42,309 nt of DNA from JANNWF01 sp041675805 (GCA_041675805.1 JBAYTD010000009.1:1-42309), one strand, 5' to 3'; counted from the stretch's first letter, positions 1 through 8,239 are shown. Made by a program: numbers and translations. Notes: generated by a model not told the origin, from the letters alone.

Positions 1-655
1 CCTCGGCGTGGAAGGGCAGTTCGCCGGTCAGCATCTCGTACGCCAGCACGCCGACTCCGTACAGATCGGCGCGACCATCCAGCGCCTCGCCGCGCGCCTG
101 TTCTGGTGCCATGTAGCCGCCCGAGCCCAGCGCCATGCCCTCGCGGGTGATCCGCGAAGCCGGCCGACGCCCGCCCAGAGCAATGCCGAAATCGGCCAGA
201 CGCGGCTGGCCGTTGGCATCGAACAGCACGTTCTCCGGCTTCACGTCGCGATGCACCACGCCATGCGCGTGGGCGTGCCCGAGCGCGCCCAGCAGCACGC
301 GCAGAATGCCGAGGATGGCGCGCTGATCGCCGCGCAGCTCGCGCCCGGCGAGATCACCGCCCGGCAACCACGGCATGGCGTAGAACAACCGGCCATCAGG
401 CAGCCGGCCCACGTCATGGATGCCGACGATGCCCGGATGCTCCAGCCCGGCAATGATCCGCGCCTCGTGGGCGAAACGCTCGGCGCTGGCGTCGTCGTCG
501 TCGCGTCGCGCCATCAGCTTGATCGCCACGGTGCGATCCAGCGACACCTGCCGCGCCCGATAAACCGTCGCCATGCCGCCGCGCCCGATCACCGCCTCGA
601 TGCGGTAACCCTCGACATGCGGCCATGCCAGCGTTTCATCGCCCCCTGCGGTCAT
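1..655 (-). CDS. Serine/threonine protein kinase, N-terminal part (cut by window edge)
   Basis: Hanks-type kinase that would phosphorylate Ser/Thr of protein substrates with ATP. Starting at the ATG at 655-653, the reading frame stays open to the left edge (about 218 codons). Seen in order: glycine loop (GRGGMATVY), the ATP-binding Lys in VAIKLM, the catalytic loop HRDVKPEN, the metal-binding DFG in ADFGIA, and MAPEQ of the activation segment followed by RADLYGVGV. The kinase core is nearly complete, so the missing part is the end of the C-lobe and whatever sensor, transmembrane or repeat domain follows. There is no N-terminal extension: the glycine loop starts about 23 residues in. It is one of three such kinases in the window. 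The partner or signal cannot be told. Confidence 0.93.
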   Translation of the reverse strand, partial: MTAGGDETLAWPHVEGYRIEAVIGRGGMATVYRARQVSLDRTVAIKLMARRDDDDASAERFAHEARIIAGLEHPGIVGIHDVGRLPDGRLFYAMPWLPGGDLAGRELRGDQRAILGILRVLLGALGHAHAHGVVHRDVKPENVLFDANGQPRLADFGIALGGRRPASRITREGMALGSGGYMAPEQARGEALDGRADLYGVGVLAYEMLTGELPFHAE

Positions 656-712
656 GCGGCTATGGTGGCACAGATGCCCGGCCGATTCGCCCAATGGCAG
701 GTGTCGGTCGAG

Positions 713-2068
713 TCAGTACATGAACTCGTGGAACAGCGGTTCGACCTGGCCCTGCCAGGCACCGTGGTACAGGGCCAGTTTGCGTTCGGCGGGGGTTTCG
801 TTGGCGATGGCGGTTTCGATCAGCGGTTCGACGAATACCGATTCGTCGCCGCCGTAGTCGTTGCGGCGGTTGCGCCGGCGCAGGCCGGCTTCGGCGATGC
901 GCACGGTTTCCAGCGCCAGATCGCGCACGCTGCCGGCGCGGAACGGCAGTTTCAGCGCCTGGCGCGGCACGCCGTCGCGCAGGGCGTGGCGTTCTTCCAG
1001 GGTGAAATCTTTGACCAGATCCCAGGCGGCGTCCAGCGCGGCATCGTCATAGAGCAGGCCGGTCCACAGTGCCGGCAGGGCGCAGATGCGGTTCCACGGG
1101 CCGCCGTCTGCACCGCGCATTTCCAGGTATTTCTTCAGCCGCACTTCGGGGAAGGCGGTGGTGACGTGGTCGGACCAGTCGCGCAGGGTCGGGCGCTCGC
1201 CGGGCAGGGCCGGCAGGCGGCCGTCGAGGAAGTCGCGGAAGCTCTGCCCGCTGGCGTCAAGGTAGCGGCCGTCGCGGTAGACGAAGTACATCGGCACGTC
1301 GAGCAGGTAGTCGGCGTAGCGCTCGAAGCCGAAACCGTCTTCGAACACGAAGTCGAGCATGCCGGTGCGGTCGGGATCGGTGTCGGTCCAGATCTGCGAG
1401 CGGTAGCTGAGGTAGCCGTTGGGTCGGCCGTCGGTGAACGGCGAGTCGGCAAACAGGGCGGTGGCGACCGGTTGCAGGGCAAGGGCGACGCGGAACTTCT
1501 TCACCATGTCGGCCTCGCTGGAAAAATCCAGGTTGACTTGCACGGTGCAGGTGCGGGTCATCATGTCGAGGCCGAGCTGGCCCCGCGTGGGCATGTACTC
1601 GCGCATGATCTTGTAGCGGCCCTTCGGCATCCACGGCATGTCCTCGCGCTTCCACAGCGGCTGGAAGCCCATGCCGAGGAAGCCCAGCCGCAGTTCGTCG
1701 GCCACCGACTTGACTTCGTACAGGTGGTTGGAGACTTCGCGGCAGGTCTGGTGGATGGTTTCCAGCATGGCGCCGGACAGTTCGAGCTGGCCGGCCGGCT
1801 CCAGCGTCACCGAGGCACCGTTGCGGCTCAGCGCGATCAGCTTGCCGTCCTCCTCCACCGGCTGCCAGCCGAAGCGGGTCAAGCCGCGCAGCACGGCCTC
1901 GATGCCGTGTTCGCCGGCGAATTCGGGTGGCCGCAGGTCGTTCATGCGGAAGCCGAACTTCTCGTGTTCGGTGCCGATCCGCCATTGCTCCGGCGGCTTG
2001 TTGCCGGCGGCGAAATAGGCGATCAGGTCCGCGCGTTCGACGGGCTCGGCGGGCGATGTTTCGGACAC
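713..2068 (-). CDS. gshA: Glutamate-cysteine ligase (plant/proteobacterial class)
   Basis: Cytosolic ATP-dependent ligase joining L-glutamate and L-cysteine to gamma-glutamylcysteine, the first and limiting step of glutathione synthesis. The 451-residue protein matches the length of the class found in plants, alphaproteobacteria and xanthomonads, not the longer E. coli class. Recognised stretches are the N-terminal IGTEHEKFGF, LEPAGQLELSGA, the MPKGRYKIMREYMP loop, MTRTCTVQVNLDF and KYLEMRGADGG. The start at 2068 gives MSETSPAEPVERADLIAYF, the usual short leader before the ligase core. No gshB is nearby. The next minus-strand gene upstream ends at 2166, so a promoter would lie in the 97-nt gap. 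Confidence 0.95.
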   Translation of the reverse strand: MSETSPAEPVERADLIAYFAAGNKPPEQWRIGTEHEKFGFRMNDLRPPEFAGEHGIEAVLRGLTRFGWQPVEEDGKLIALSRNGASVTLEPAGQLELSGAMLETIHQTCREVSNHLYEVKSVADELRLGFLGMGFQPLWKREDMPWMPKGRYKIMREYMPTRGQLGLDMMTRTCTVQVNLDFSSEADMVKKFRVALALQPVATALFADSPFTDGRPNGYLSYRSQIWTDTDPDRTGMLDFVFEDGFGFERYADYLLDVPMYFVYRDGRYLDASGQSFRDFLDGRLPALPGERPTLRDWSDHVTTAFPEVRLKKYLEMRGADGGPWNRICALPALWTGLLYDDAALDAAWDLVKDFTLEERHALRDGVPRQALKLPFRAGSVRDLALETVRIAEAGLRRRNRRNDYGGDESVFVEPLIETAIANETPAERKLALYHGAWQGQVEPLFHEFMY

Positions 2069-2165
2069 GGAACACCTGCGGGAAGGGGGAGACCGGCGAC
2101 ATGGGGGCAGGCTGCGCCCAGCGCAATGGCGCAGTGTACCGCCATGCGCTTGCCGGTCGACGCCC

Positions 2166-3353
2166 TCAGCGCACCGGTTCCAGCCGCCGGCCGCGGATGC
2201 CGAGGTCGCGACCCGGCTCGAACTGGCTGTCGTTGGTCAGGAACTGCCGACCGTCTTCGAGTTGCCAGGCGTGCTTGTAGTGGATCGACAGGTCGATCTG
2301 CCGGCCGCTGTCTGGGTCACGCCAGGGCTGCACTTCCTGGATGGCGTCAAGGTTGCGGGCGTGGATGCGGTCGTCGACGGCGCTGCGCCGGGCCACGGTC
2401 TGCTGGTTGATGCGACCGATGTCGGCGATGGTTTCCATGCGGATCTGGTGCCGGGCGGCCATGCCGGCGGCGTTGATCTCGCTCATCCGCCGCGCGTGCC
2501 ACTGCTGGATGTTGGCGGCCTGGTTGGCGAAATAGCGGCGCATGGTGTCCATCGCCCAAGCGGTCACCTGCTCCATCCACGCCTTGTCGTAGCGCGCCGA
2601 ACTGCGGATGCGCTCGAGCAGGGCGAAATCGAGCTGGCCATCGGGCGCGCGCAACGCCAGGCCGGTCTCCGCCCACATCGACACCGAGCCCTGCATCTCC
2701 GAGCGGCTCACCGCGGCCACCATCGATTCGCGCATTTCGCGCCCCTGCAGCGCATAGCCGATCAGCAGTTCGCCGGCGTCCCAGCTCATCCGCGCGCCAT
2801 TCGGCGAGGTCTGCTGCGCCGCGCCCTGGCGCATCTGTTCGACCAGGTCCGGGCGCTGCCGGTAGCTCAGCACGCGCGCGCCGGGGCGGGCGTTGCGGGC
2901 GATGTGCTCCAGATATTGCCGGGCATCGCTGAACGGCGCGCCGGGGCAGGGATTGGTCGGCACCAGACCGGCGGATTCGAGCTGCCAGGACAGCCGCGGC
3001 AGCGCGCTGACTTCGTGCAGGCCATCAGCCGAGGCGGCACTCCAATGCAGTTGATAGGCGTTGAGCGTGCATTCCAGTTGGCGGTTCCACTCCACGCCGC
3101 CACGCGCCAGCCAGCCGACCGGCACCTCCAGCGTCATCGCCGCCATAGGTTGGCCGAAACCGCTGCCATCGATGATCGAGACCCGTTCCAGGCGATCCAC
3201 CGACGGCCGCGTGGGCGGCGCGACGGCTGCCGTCTGCCGGCTGTCATGGAACACGCCGCTGGGATGCGACTGCGGCACCTGCGCGCCGCTTGCAGCGACC
3301 ATCGCCAGCGACAGCGTCGCCATCGTCCAGCACGTCCACCGTTTTCCGCTCAT
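2166..3353 (-). CDS. Secreted protein of unknown function
   Basis: I do not recognise a named family. The start at 3353 is chosen because AAGGAG lies 5-6 nt upstream on the minus strand; an in-frame ATG six codons earlier lacks this site. The 395-residue product begins with a signal peptide (basic MSGKRW, hydrophobic ATLSLAMVAASGA, likely cleaved near SGAQ). Residues of roughly 60-250 look like a globular domain. Roughly 260-350 are rich in Gln, Arg and Ala (QQWHARRMSEINAAGMAAR and following), suggesting a long helix or coiled coil. The C-terminus has a Trp/Tyr-rich motif (HYKHAWQLEDGRQFLTND) of the kind seen at the ends of uncharacterised proteobacterial exported proteins. It is probably periplasmic. 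Its neighbours give no functional hint. Confidence 0.75.
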   Translation of the reverse strand: MSGKRWTCWTMATLSLAMVAASGAQVPQSHPSGVFHDSRQTAAVAPPTRPSVDRLERVSIIDGSGFGQPMAAMTLEVPVGWLARGGVEWNRQLECTLNAYQLHWSAASADGLHEVSALPRLSWQLESAGLVPTNPCPGAPFSDARQYLEHIARNARPGARVLSYRQRPDLVEQMRQGAAQQTSPNGARMSWDAGELLIGYALQGREMRESMVAAVSRSEMQGSVSMWAETGLALRAPDGQLDFALLERIRSSARYDKAWMEQVTAWAMDTMRRYFANQAANIQQWHARRMSEINAAGMAARHQIRMETIADIGRINQQTVARRSAVDDRIHARNLDAIQEVQPWRDPDSGRQIDLSIHYKHAWQLEDGRQFLTNDSQFEPGRDLGIRGRRLEPVR

Positions 3354-3452
3354 GTCGACTCCTTGCACCACGCCTGCCGCTAAGGCGCAACGAACGGAGA
3401 AACCGGCTCAAAGGGCCTTGCCGACGGCGGGCAAACGTCAGGCGTCGGAGGC

Positions 3453-3788
3453 TCAGTCGTGAGCGGCCCGGCGCAGCACCTCAGAGGCCCACTGGTTGAG
3501 GCTGACGCGGTGCGCCTTGGCCGCCGCGGTGGCCGCGCGATGCAGTTCCGGCGATACCCGAAGGTTCAACGCGCCCGAGGCTTTCGCCAAAGGGTCGATG
3601 CCACGCTCTGCGCAGGCATCCAGGTACACGCGGAGGGAGAGAGCGCCTTCGCGTTTGAGGCCATCCACGTCGGCGGCGTAGAAGTCGGCACCGCCCGACA
3701 GCCCGGTGAACTCGCCGCGGAACAGGCCGATGTCCGGGTCGAAGCTGATGACAGCCTTGTGGCCGTCGATGGTCAGGATGTTTTTCAT
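3453..3788 (-). CDS. hicB: HicB-family antitoxin
   Basis: A 111-residue antitoxin expected to bind and neutralise the HicA RNase and to repress its own operon. The N-terminal half (residues 1-65) is the HicB partial RNase-H fold: MKNILTIDGHKAVISFDPD followed by GLFRGEFTGL and the ADVDGLKREG helix. The C-terminal half (NLRVSPELHRAATAAAKAH, then SLNQWASEVLRRA) is a ribbon-helix-helix DNA-binding domain, so self-repression is likely. The start codon overlaps the end of hicA by 4 nt (3785-3788), which implies translational coupling in a two-gene operon. Confidence 0.9.
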   Translation of the reverse strand: MKNILTIDGHKAVISFDPDIGLFRGEFTGLSGGADFYAADVDGLKREGALSLRVYLDACAERGIDPLAKASGALNLRVSPELHRAATAAAKAHRVSLNQWASEVLRRAAHD

Positions 3789-4039
3789 GGTCGTACTCCG
3801 TTGCTGTCCAGCCATTTTCGAATGCTGGCGACCGCACCCTTGTCGACGTCCGGACGCGGATGCGGGCGATGGAACACACGTACGACGCCAAACAGCTCGA
3901 CCGTGACGCGCGAACCTTCCGCTTCCTGCAGCCGCGCGCCGAGCGCACCGAGAAGGGCTTCGATGTCCCGCCACTTCACGTTGCCACTGGTGGGACGCGC
4001 GAAGATCAGCTCCAAGGTGGCGCGATGTTTGCGGTTCAT
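3785..4039 (-). CDS. hicA: HicA-family toxin
   Basis: An 84-residue predicted mRNA interferase with a double-stranded-RNA-binding-like fold, the toxin partner of the overlapping hicB. The start at 4039 gives MNRKHRATLELIF. A motif GSRVTVELFG stands where classical HicA proteins carry the catalytic Gly-Ser-His-His; the His residues occur later in VFHRPHP. This matches a longer HicA subfamily that I recall always next to HicB, but activity cannot be assumed. The C-terminus DKGAVASIRKWLDSNGV is typical of the subfamily. Upstream lies an AT-rich stretch with a candidate promoter placed so close that the mRNA may be leaderless. Confidence 0.85.
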   Translation of the reverse strand: MNRKHRATLELIFARPTSGNVKWRDIEALLGALGARLQEAEGSRVTVELFGVVRVFHRPHPRPDVDKGAVASIRKWLDSNGVRP

Positions 4040-4045
4040 CTCAAA

Positions 4046-4075
4046 ATGGTAGCGAATAATGCAACCAATTGTCAG
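4046..4075 (-). promoter_or_regulatory. Candidate hicAB promoter
   Basis: On the minus strand, CTGACA (4075-4070) is followed after 18 nt by TACCAT (4051-4046), a fair match to -35 and -10 boxes in an unusually AT-rich patch. Transcription would start about at the A of the hicA ATG (4039), implying a leaderless transcript. A HicB ribbon-helix-helix operator would be expected here, but no clear palindrome was seen. Confidence 0.4.
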
Positions 4076-4226
4076 CGGTGTCCGGCAGGGTGACCACCAC
4101 CGCTCCGGCCCCGACACTGCCGTCGCCCTGGCCCGCCCCATCGCGCTGAGCCGCTTTTCCGCCAACCCGCGCTTTCTGCTCCATGCGGCGTCGCGCCGCC
4201 ATCGTCCCGTCCGACAGGAGTGCGTC

Positions 4227-5045
4227 ATGACCACCACCCCGCACCGCCATGGCAAGGCAACCCGGCTGGCCATCGGCCTGGCCCTGTTGCTGTCGTCGCC
4301 GAGCTTGCTGGCGCAGCAGAATTTCGACCAGGCCGCGCCAGTGGCTCCGCCCGCCGTGCCGCCGATGCAGCAACAGCCGCAGCAGCAGCCGCAGCCGCAG
4401 CAGCAACCCGCCTGGCCGCCGCAGCAGGGCATGGCACAGCCCGGCATGAACCAGGCACCGTCCACTGCCTACGGCGGCTACGGCCAGCAGCCAGGCACGG
4501 TACAAGGTCAGGCGCATCCGATGATGGCGCTGTTGCAGCAGGAGATGCAGGACTTCGGCGTGCCGCCGTCCAACCAGTTGCAGACCACCTTCCACGGCCC
4601 GACGCCGACCTCGATCCCCGGCGGCCAGGTCATCACCACCGACCGCCTGATGGGCCTGTACCAGCAGTCCGGGCAGAACGGCCTGCTGGTGTTCCACGTG
4701 CTCGGCCCCGGCCCGACCCTGCCCAATGCGCAGAACGCCGCGCCGGCTTCGCAGGCGGGCTCGTTCAATGACCAGACGCAGCAGGAGTTCGGCAACTACC
4801 TGCAGCAAGTCACCCAGGGCAACAAGGCACGGCCGCTGGTGTTCTACTGCCTCAACACGCAGTGCTGGATGTCCTACAACGCCGCGCTGCGCGCCATCCA
4901 CATGGGCTTCACCCAGGTCTACTGGTATCGCGGCGGCATCGAGGCCTGGCAGCAGGCGGCGCAACTGGCGATGGGCAATGCCGGCGGCGCGCCGCCACAG
5001 GGCATGCAGCAACCGCCACAGCAGCAGCCGGGCCAATCGTGGTGA
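4227..5045 (+). CDS. Exported rhodanese-like protein with CxxxxCW motif and Gln/Pro-rich segments
   Basis: A 272-residue protein. ATG 4227 is chosen for the ACAGGAG site just upstream and because a signal peptide follows directly (LAIGLALLLSSPSLLAQ, cut near residue 30). Residues about 38-80 are a low-complexity Gln/Pro stretch, repeated on a smaller scale at the C-terminus (residues about 258-272). The central domain resembles a rhodanese fold: LVFYCLNTQCWMSYNAAL with C208 and C213-W214, then GFTQVYWYRGGIEAW. It resembles the CxxCW family linked to PQQ-dependent catabolism, but here four residues separate the cysteines. It is likely periplasmic and may act in sulfur or thiol chemistry. No PQQ genes are in the window, so the role is open. 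Confidence 0.8.
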   Translation: MTTTPHRHGKATRLAIGLALLLSSPSLLAQQNFDQAAPVAPPAVPPMQQQPQQQPQPQQQPAWPPQQGMAQPGMNQAPSTAYGGYGQQPGTVQGQAHPMMALLQQEMQDFGVPPSNQLQTTFHGPTPTSIPGGQVITTDRLMGLYQQSGQNGLLVFHVLGPGPTLPNAQNAAPASQAGSFNDQTQQEFGNYLQQVTQGNKARPLVFYCLNTQCWMSYNAALRAIHMGFTQVYWYRGGIEAWQQAAQLAMGNAGGAPPQGMQQPPQQQPGQSW

Positions 5046-5253
5046 ACGGGCTTGTCTCGGTGAAACGGGCTTGCGCTAATCTGCGCGAATCGTTGCCGAG
5101 ACGCCGCCCGCCATCCGCCGCCCATCGACATCCTGCTTCGCCCGCATCGCCCTCGCGGCGCTGTTCGCACTGGTCGGACACGCCGGCGCGCGGCCGCTGG
5201 AGCGCGGCAACGGGCCGGAACCCTCGACGCTGGATGCCCATCGCTGCCAGGAA

Positions 5254-6711
5254 GTGGCCTGTGGCAACATCCTGCGCGATCTGTACGAAGGACTGATCGC
5301 CGAGGACGCCGCCGGCCGGCCGATCCCCGGCATGGCCGAGCGCTGGGAGACGTCGGCCGACGGCCTGCGCTGGACCTTCCATCTGCGCGCCGGCCTGCGC
5401 TGGAGCGATGGCCAGCCACTCGACGCCGAACAGATCGTCGCCAGCTTCCGCCGCGCGCTGGACCCCGCCACCGGCGCACCGATGGCGATGCAGTTCGCCG
5501 CCATCGACAACGCCATCGCGATCCTGCGCGGCGAGCGCGATCCGGGCGCGCTGGGCGTGCACGCGCCGGATGCGCGCACCGTCGAGTTCCGGCTGATCCG
5601 CCCGGCCCCGCTGGAGAGCCTGCTGACCCTGCCGCTGGCCTATCCGGTCTGGCTGACCGGCATCGCCGCCCATGGCGACCGCCACACCCGCGCCGGCCAC
5701 CTGGTCTCCAACGGTGCCTATCGCCTGCACGCCTGGACGCCGCAATCCAGCCTGCGCCTGCGCGCCAACCCGCACTACCACGCCGCCGTCGCCATCGACG
5801 AGGTCGGCTACCACGTCACCGAGGACGCCGCCGCCGAGCGCAAACGCTTCGAGGCCGGCGACCTGCATGTGACCGAGACCGCGCCGCCCGGCCGGCAGGC
5901 GGAACTGCGCCGGCGTTTTGGCGATGCGCTGCGCATCGAGCCCTATCTGGGCAGCTTCTGGCTCGGCCTCAACCTGACCCGGCCACCGTTCGCCGACAAC
6001 CGCGCCCTGCGCGAGGCGCTGTCGCTGGCGGTGGACCGCGACATCCTCACCCGCGCCATCACCGGCATGGACGAATCGCCGGCCTGGGGGATCGTCCCGC
6101 CCGGCATCGGCAGCTACCGGAACCCGTCGCCGCCGCACGCCGACTGGACGCAGGCACAGCGCGACGCGCTCGCCCGCCAGCGCTACGCCGAGGCCGGTTA
6201 CAGCCGTGGGCGGCCATTGCGGGTCGAACTGCGCTACAACAGCTCGCTGCCGCATCGACGCACCCTGCTCGCCGTCAGCGCGATGTGGCGGGAGACGCTG
6301 GGCGTACACAGCGAACTGCGCAACGAGGAATGGAAAGTGTTCGTGCAGAACCGCCGCCAGCGCGTGCTGACCCAGGTTTTTCGCGGCGGCTGGATCGCCG
6401 ATGTCGCCGATCCGCTGGACTTCCTCGGCGGCTTCGACGGCGACACCGCGCTGAACTGGACCGGGTACCACAACCCGGCCTTCTCCGCCGTGTTGCGCGA
6501 GGCGCGCGAGGCCGCCGATCCGGCCACGCGGATGCGCCTCGCCGCCGAAGCCGAACGCCTGCTGCTCGACGACCATGCCGTCATCGCGCTGTATCACTAC
6601 ACCTCCAAGCACCTGGTCGATCCGCGCCTGGACGGCTGGATCGGCAACCCGCTGGACCGCCATCCCAGCCGCTTCCTGCGCTGGCGCGATGTAGAATCCT
6701 CGCCCGACTGA
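5254..6711 (+). CDS. Peptide ABC transporter substrate-binding protein (OppA/SBP_bac_5 family), start unresolved
   Basis: Periplasmic solute-binding protein of the oligopeptide family. The first normal in-frame start is GTG 5254, but the family similarity begins earlier: the same frame from about 5125 encodes a signal peptide (FARIALAALFALVGHAGA) and then the family's opening motif (GNGPEPSTLDAHR). Between the in-frame stop at 5077-5079 and 5254 there is no ATG, GTG or TTG. Either a rare start codon is used, or the real start lies in another frame and an indel separates them. Downstream are ILRDLYEGL, SDGLRWTFHLRAGLRWSDG, SNGAYRLHAW and the usual C-terminal LYHYTSKHLV. No lipobox cysteine and no permease or ATPase genes are adjacent, so it is an orphan binding protein. 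Confidence 0.88.
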   Translation: MACGNILRDLYEGLIAEDAAGRPIPGMAERWETSADGLRWTFHLRAGLRWSDGQPLDAEQIVASFRRALDPATGAPMAMQFAAIDNAIAILRGERDPGALGVHAPDARTVEFRLIRPAPLESLLTLPLAYPVWLTGIAAHGDRHTRAGHLVSNGAYRLHAWTPQSSLRLRANPHYHAAVAIDEVGYHVTEDAAAERKRFEAGDLHVTETAPPGRQAELRRRFGDALRIEPYLGSFWLGLNLTRPPFADNRALREALSLAVDRDILTRAITGMDESPAWGIVPPGIGSYRNPSPPHADWTQAQRDALARQRYAEAGYSRGRPLRVELRYNSSLPHRRTLLAVSAMWRETLGVHSELRNEEWKVFVQNRRQRVLTQVFRGGWIADVADPLDFLGGFDGDTALNWTGYHNPAFSAVLREAREAADPATRMRLAAEAERLLLDDHAVIALYHYTSKHLVDPRLDGWIGNPLDRHPSRFLRWRDVESSPD

Positions 6712-6722
6712 CCCGCCGCCGG

Positions 6723-6728
6723 TACACT
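6723..6728 (+). promoter_or_regulatory. Candidate -10 box of xseB-ispA
   Basis: TACACT stands 7 nt before the xseB ATG, which would put the transcript start at or one base before the ATG. The same hexamer in a similar GC-rich setting precedes the genes at 8960 and 9890. No convincing -35 box was found, and TAGAAT at 6692-6697 is an alternative. Confidence 0.25.
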
Positions 6729-6735
6729 GCGCACC

Positions 6736-6984
6736 ATGTCGGACACGCCCGCCACCGCCCCCGCCGTCGCCGAGTTCGAGCGCTCGCTCGATGAACTGGA
6801 GTCGCTGGTGCAGAAAATGGAACGCGGCGACATGAGCCTGGACGAGTCGCTGGCCGCCTACGAACGCGGCATCGCGCTGTACCGATCCTGCCAGGGCGCG
6901 CTGGAACAGGCCGAACTGCGCGTGCGCCTGCTCGGTGATCCGCTCGACCCGGTTCAGGCGACGCCGTTCGAGCCGACGCCTTGA
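6736..6984 (+). CDS. xseB: Exodeoxyribonuclease VII small subunit
   Basis: An 82-residue small subunit that forms the multimeric ExoVII with XseA, which degrades single-stranded DNA to oligonucleotides. The whole protein is the family helical hairpin: FERSLDELESLVQKMERGDM, then SLDESLAAYERGIALYRSCQ, and a tail with LEQAELRV. The stop codon overlaps the TTG start of ispA (6981-6984), so the two are translationally coupled, the usual xseB-ispA order in proteobacteria. xseA is not in the window. Confidence 0.95.
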   Translation: MSDTPATAPAVAEFERSLDELESLVQKMERGDMSLDESLAAYERGIALYRSCQGALEQAELRVRLLGDPLDPVQATPFEPTP

Positions 6985-7865
6985 GCGCCGATCCCGCGCG
7001 CCTCCTGGCCGACTGGACCGCCCGCGCCGACGCCCTCCTCGATGCCCTGCTGCCCGCCGCCGACGCCGTGCCGGCGCGCCTGCACGCGGCGATGCGCCAC
7101 GCCGCGCTGGGTGGCGGCAAGCGCATCCGTCCGCTGCTGGTCTACGCCAGCGGCCACGCCTGCGGCGGCGCACTCGACACTCTCGATCACGCCGCCGCCG
7201 CAGTCGAACTGATCCACGCCTATTCGCTGGTCCACGACGACCTGCCGGCGATGGACGACGACGACCTGCGCCGCGGCCAGCCAACCGTCCACATCGCCTT
7301 CGACGAAGCCACCGCCATCCTTGCCGGCGACGGCCTGCAGGCACTGGCCTTCGCCGCCCTGGCGCGCAGCCGGCTGCCGGCCGAGCGCGTGGTGGCGATG
7401 CTGCAAACACTGGCCGATGCCGCCGGCGCGCCCGGCATGGTCGGCGGCCAGTCACTGGACCTGGACGCCGTCGGCGCACACCTCGACGAAGCCGCGCTGA
7501 GCGCCATGCACGCGCGCAAGACCGGCGCACTGATCCGCGCCAGCGTGCGCCTGGGCGCACTGGCCGCCGCCGCCGACGAACACACCCTGCAACGACTGGA
7601 CCGCTTCGCCACCGCACTCGGCCTCGCCTTCCAGATCCGCGACGACCTGCTCGATGTCGAAGCCAGCTCCAGCCAACTCGGCAAGACCGCCGGCAAGGAC
7701 GCCGCCGCCGACAAACCCACCTACGTCAGCATGCTCGGCCTCGACGGCGCCCGCGACCGCCTGACCGGCGAAGCCGAGGCGATGCGCGAAGCGCTGCACG
7801 GCATCCCGGGCGACCTCGCGCCCTTGCAGGCGCTGGCGGCGCTGACTGTGCAGCGTGGGTACTGA
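6981..7865 (+). CDS. ispA: Farnesyl diphosphate synthase (polyprenyl synthetase family)
   Basis: Cytosolic prenyltransferase condensing IPP with DMAPP and GPP to farnesyl diphosphate, the precursor of quinone side chains and undecaprenyl carrier. It has 294 residues, standard for IspA. The first Asp-rich motif is in VHDDLPAMDDDDLRRG (D86-D95) and the second is DDLLD (D221-D225); GGGKRIRPLL binds the diphosphate. The TTG start at 6981 is chosen because it overlaps the xseB stop and gives a normal N-terminus; no nearer ATG fits. In many relatives dxs follows, but here a repeat-rich 1.1-kb gap follows instead. Confidence 0.95.
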   Translation: MSADPARLLADWTARADALLDALLPAADAVPARLHAAMRHAALGGGKRIRPLLVYASGHACGGALDTLDHAAAAVELIHAYSLVHDDLPAMDDDDLRRGQPTVHIAFDEATAILAGDGLQALAFAALARSRLPAERVVAMLQTLADAAGAPGMVGGQSLDLDAVGAHLDEAALSAMHARKTGALIRASVRLGALAAAADEHTLQRLDRFATALGLAFQIRDDLLDVEASSSQLGKTAGKDAAADKPTYVSMLGLDGARDRLTGEAEAMREALHGIPGDLAPLQALAALTVQRGY

Positions 7866-7911
7866 GGGGGATCGGGGGTTCGTTTCTGGGTGTTTTTTTG
7901 GTTGCGGGTTC

Positions 7912-8203
7912 GGCTTCACTCGCCTGACTGTGTGTTGTCGCCGGGTTTCGTCCGCCTCGGCGGCGGCCGAGTCGCTTTTCTTTGTTTCGCCAAAGAAAAG
8001 TGACCAAAAGAAAGGCGACCCCAGCATCGCGCCGTTGCCGCAGTGCGGCAACGGTTCCCTGCGCTACTCGCCGACTTCGGGCCGGCGCGGACTCGGCCAT
8101 CCATGGCCTCGAACATTCGCGCCTTTCCCCCGAAGTCGGCTGCGTTGCTCGGCGCGATGACGGGCGGTGGTAGCGAAGAGCAAGAGCCGAAGCCGGTTTC
8201 GGG
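7912..8203 (+). repeat. Structured intergenic repeat, left copy (inverted relative to the copy at 8463-8755)
   Basis: An element of about 290 nt with a second copy in opposite orientation at 8463-8755. Stretches such as GTTTCGTCCGCCTCGGCGG, AAGTGACCAAAAGAAAGGCG and TCGAACATTCGCGCC are shared. Predicted helices: H1 7975-7984 with 7991-8000 (extendable to 14 bp with one G-U); H2 8032-8042 with 8044-8054; H3 8070-8081 with 8129-8140; H4 8095-8100 with 8103-8108, nested inside H3. H1 is the same in both copies, but H2-H4 differ in sequence while keeping their pairing. Short frames through it are not credible genes. I recall similar repeats between genes of xanthomonads, often mis-called as small proteins. 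Confidence 0.85.
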
Positions 8204-8239
8204 TAGGTCGGTTCAAGCCGCGAAGCGGTGGAGCCGACA

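Noticed and set aside
8..2410. 800-residue plus-strand open frame
   Set aside because: It is antisense to a kinase and gshA, both with clear motifs. High GC leaves long empty frames on the other strand, and its His/Gln/Ala-rich composition is typical of such shadows.
4909..7617. 902-residue minus-strand open frame
   Set aside because: Antisense to the binding protein, xseB and ispA, and rich in Arg without any domain.
7892..7898. T run after ispA as a terminator
   Set aside because: No stable hairpin precedes it.
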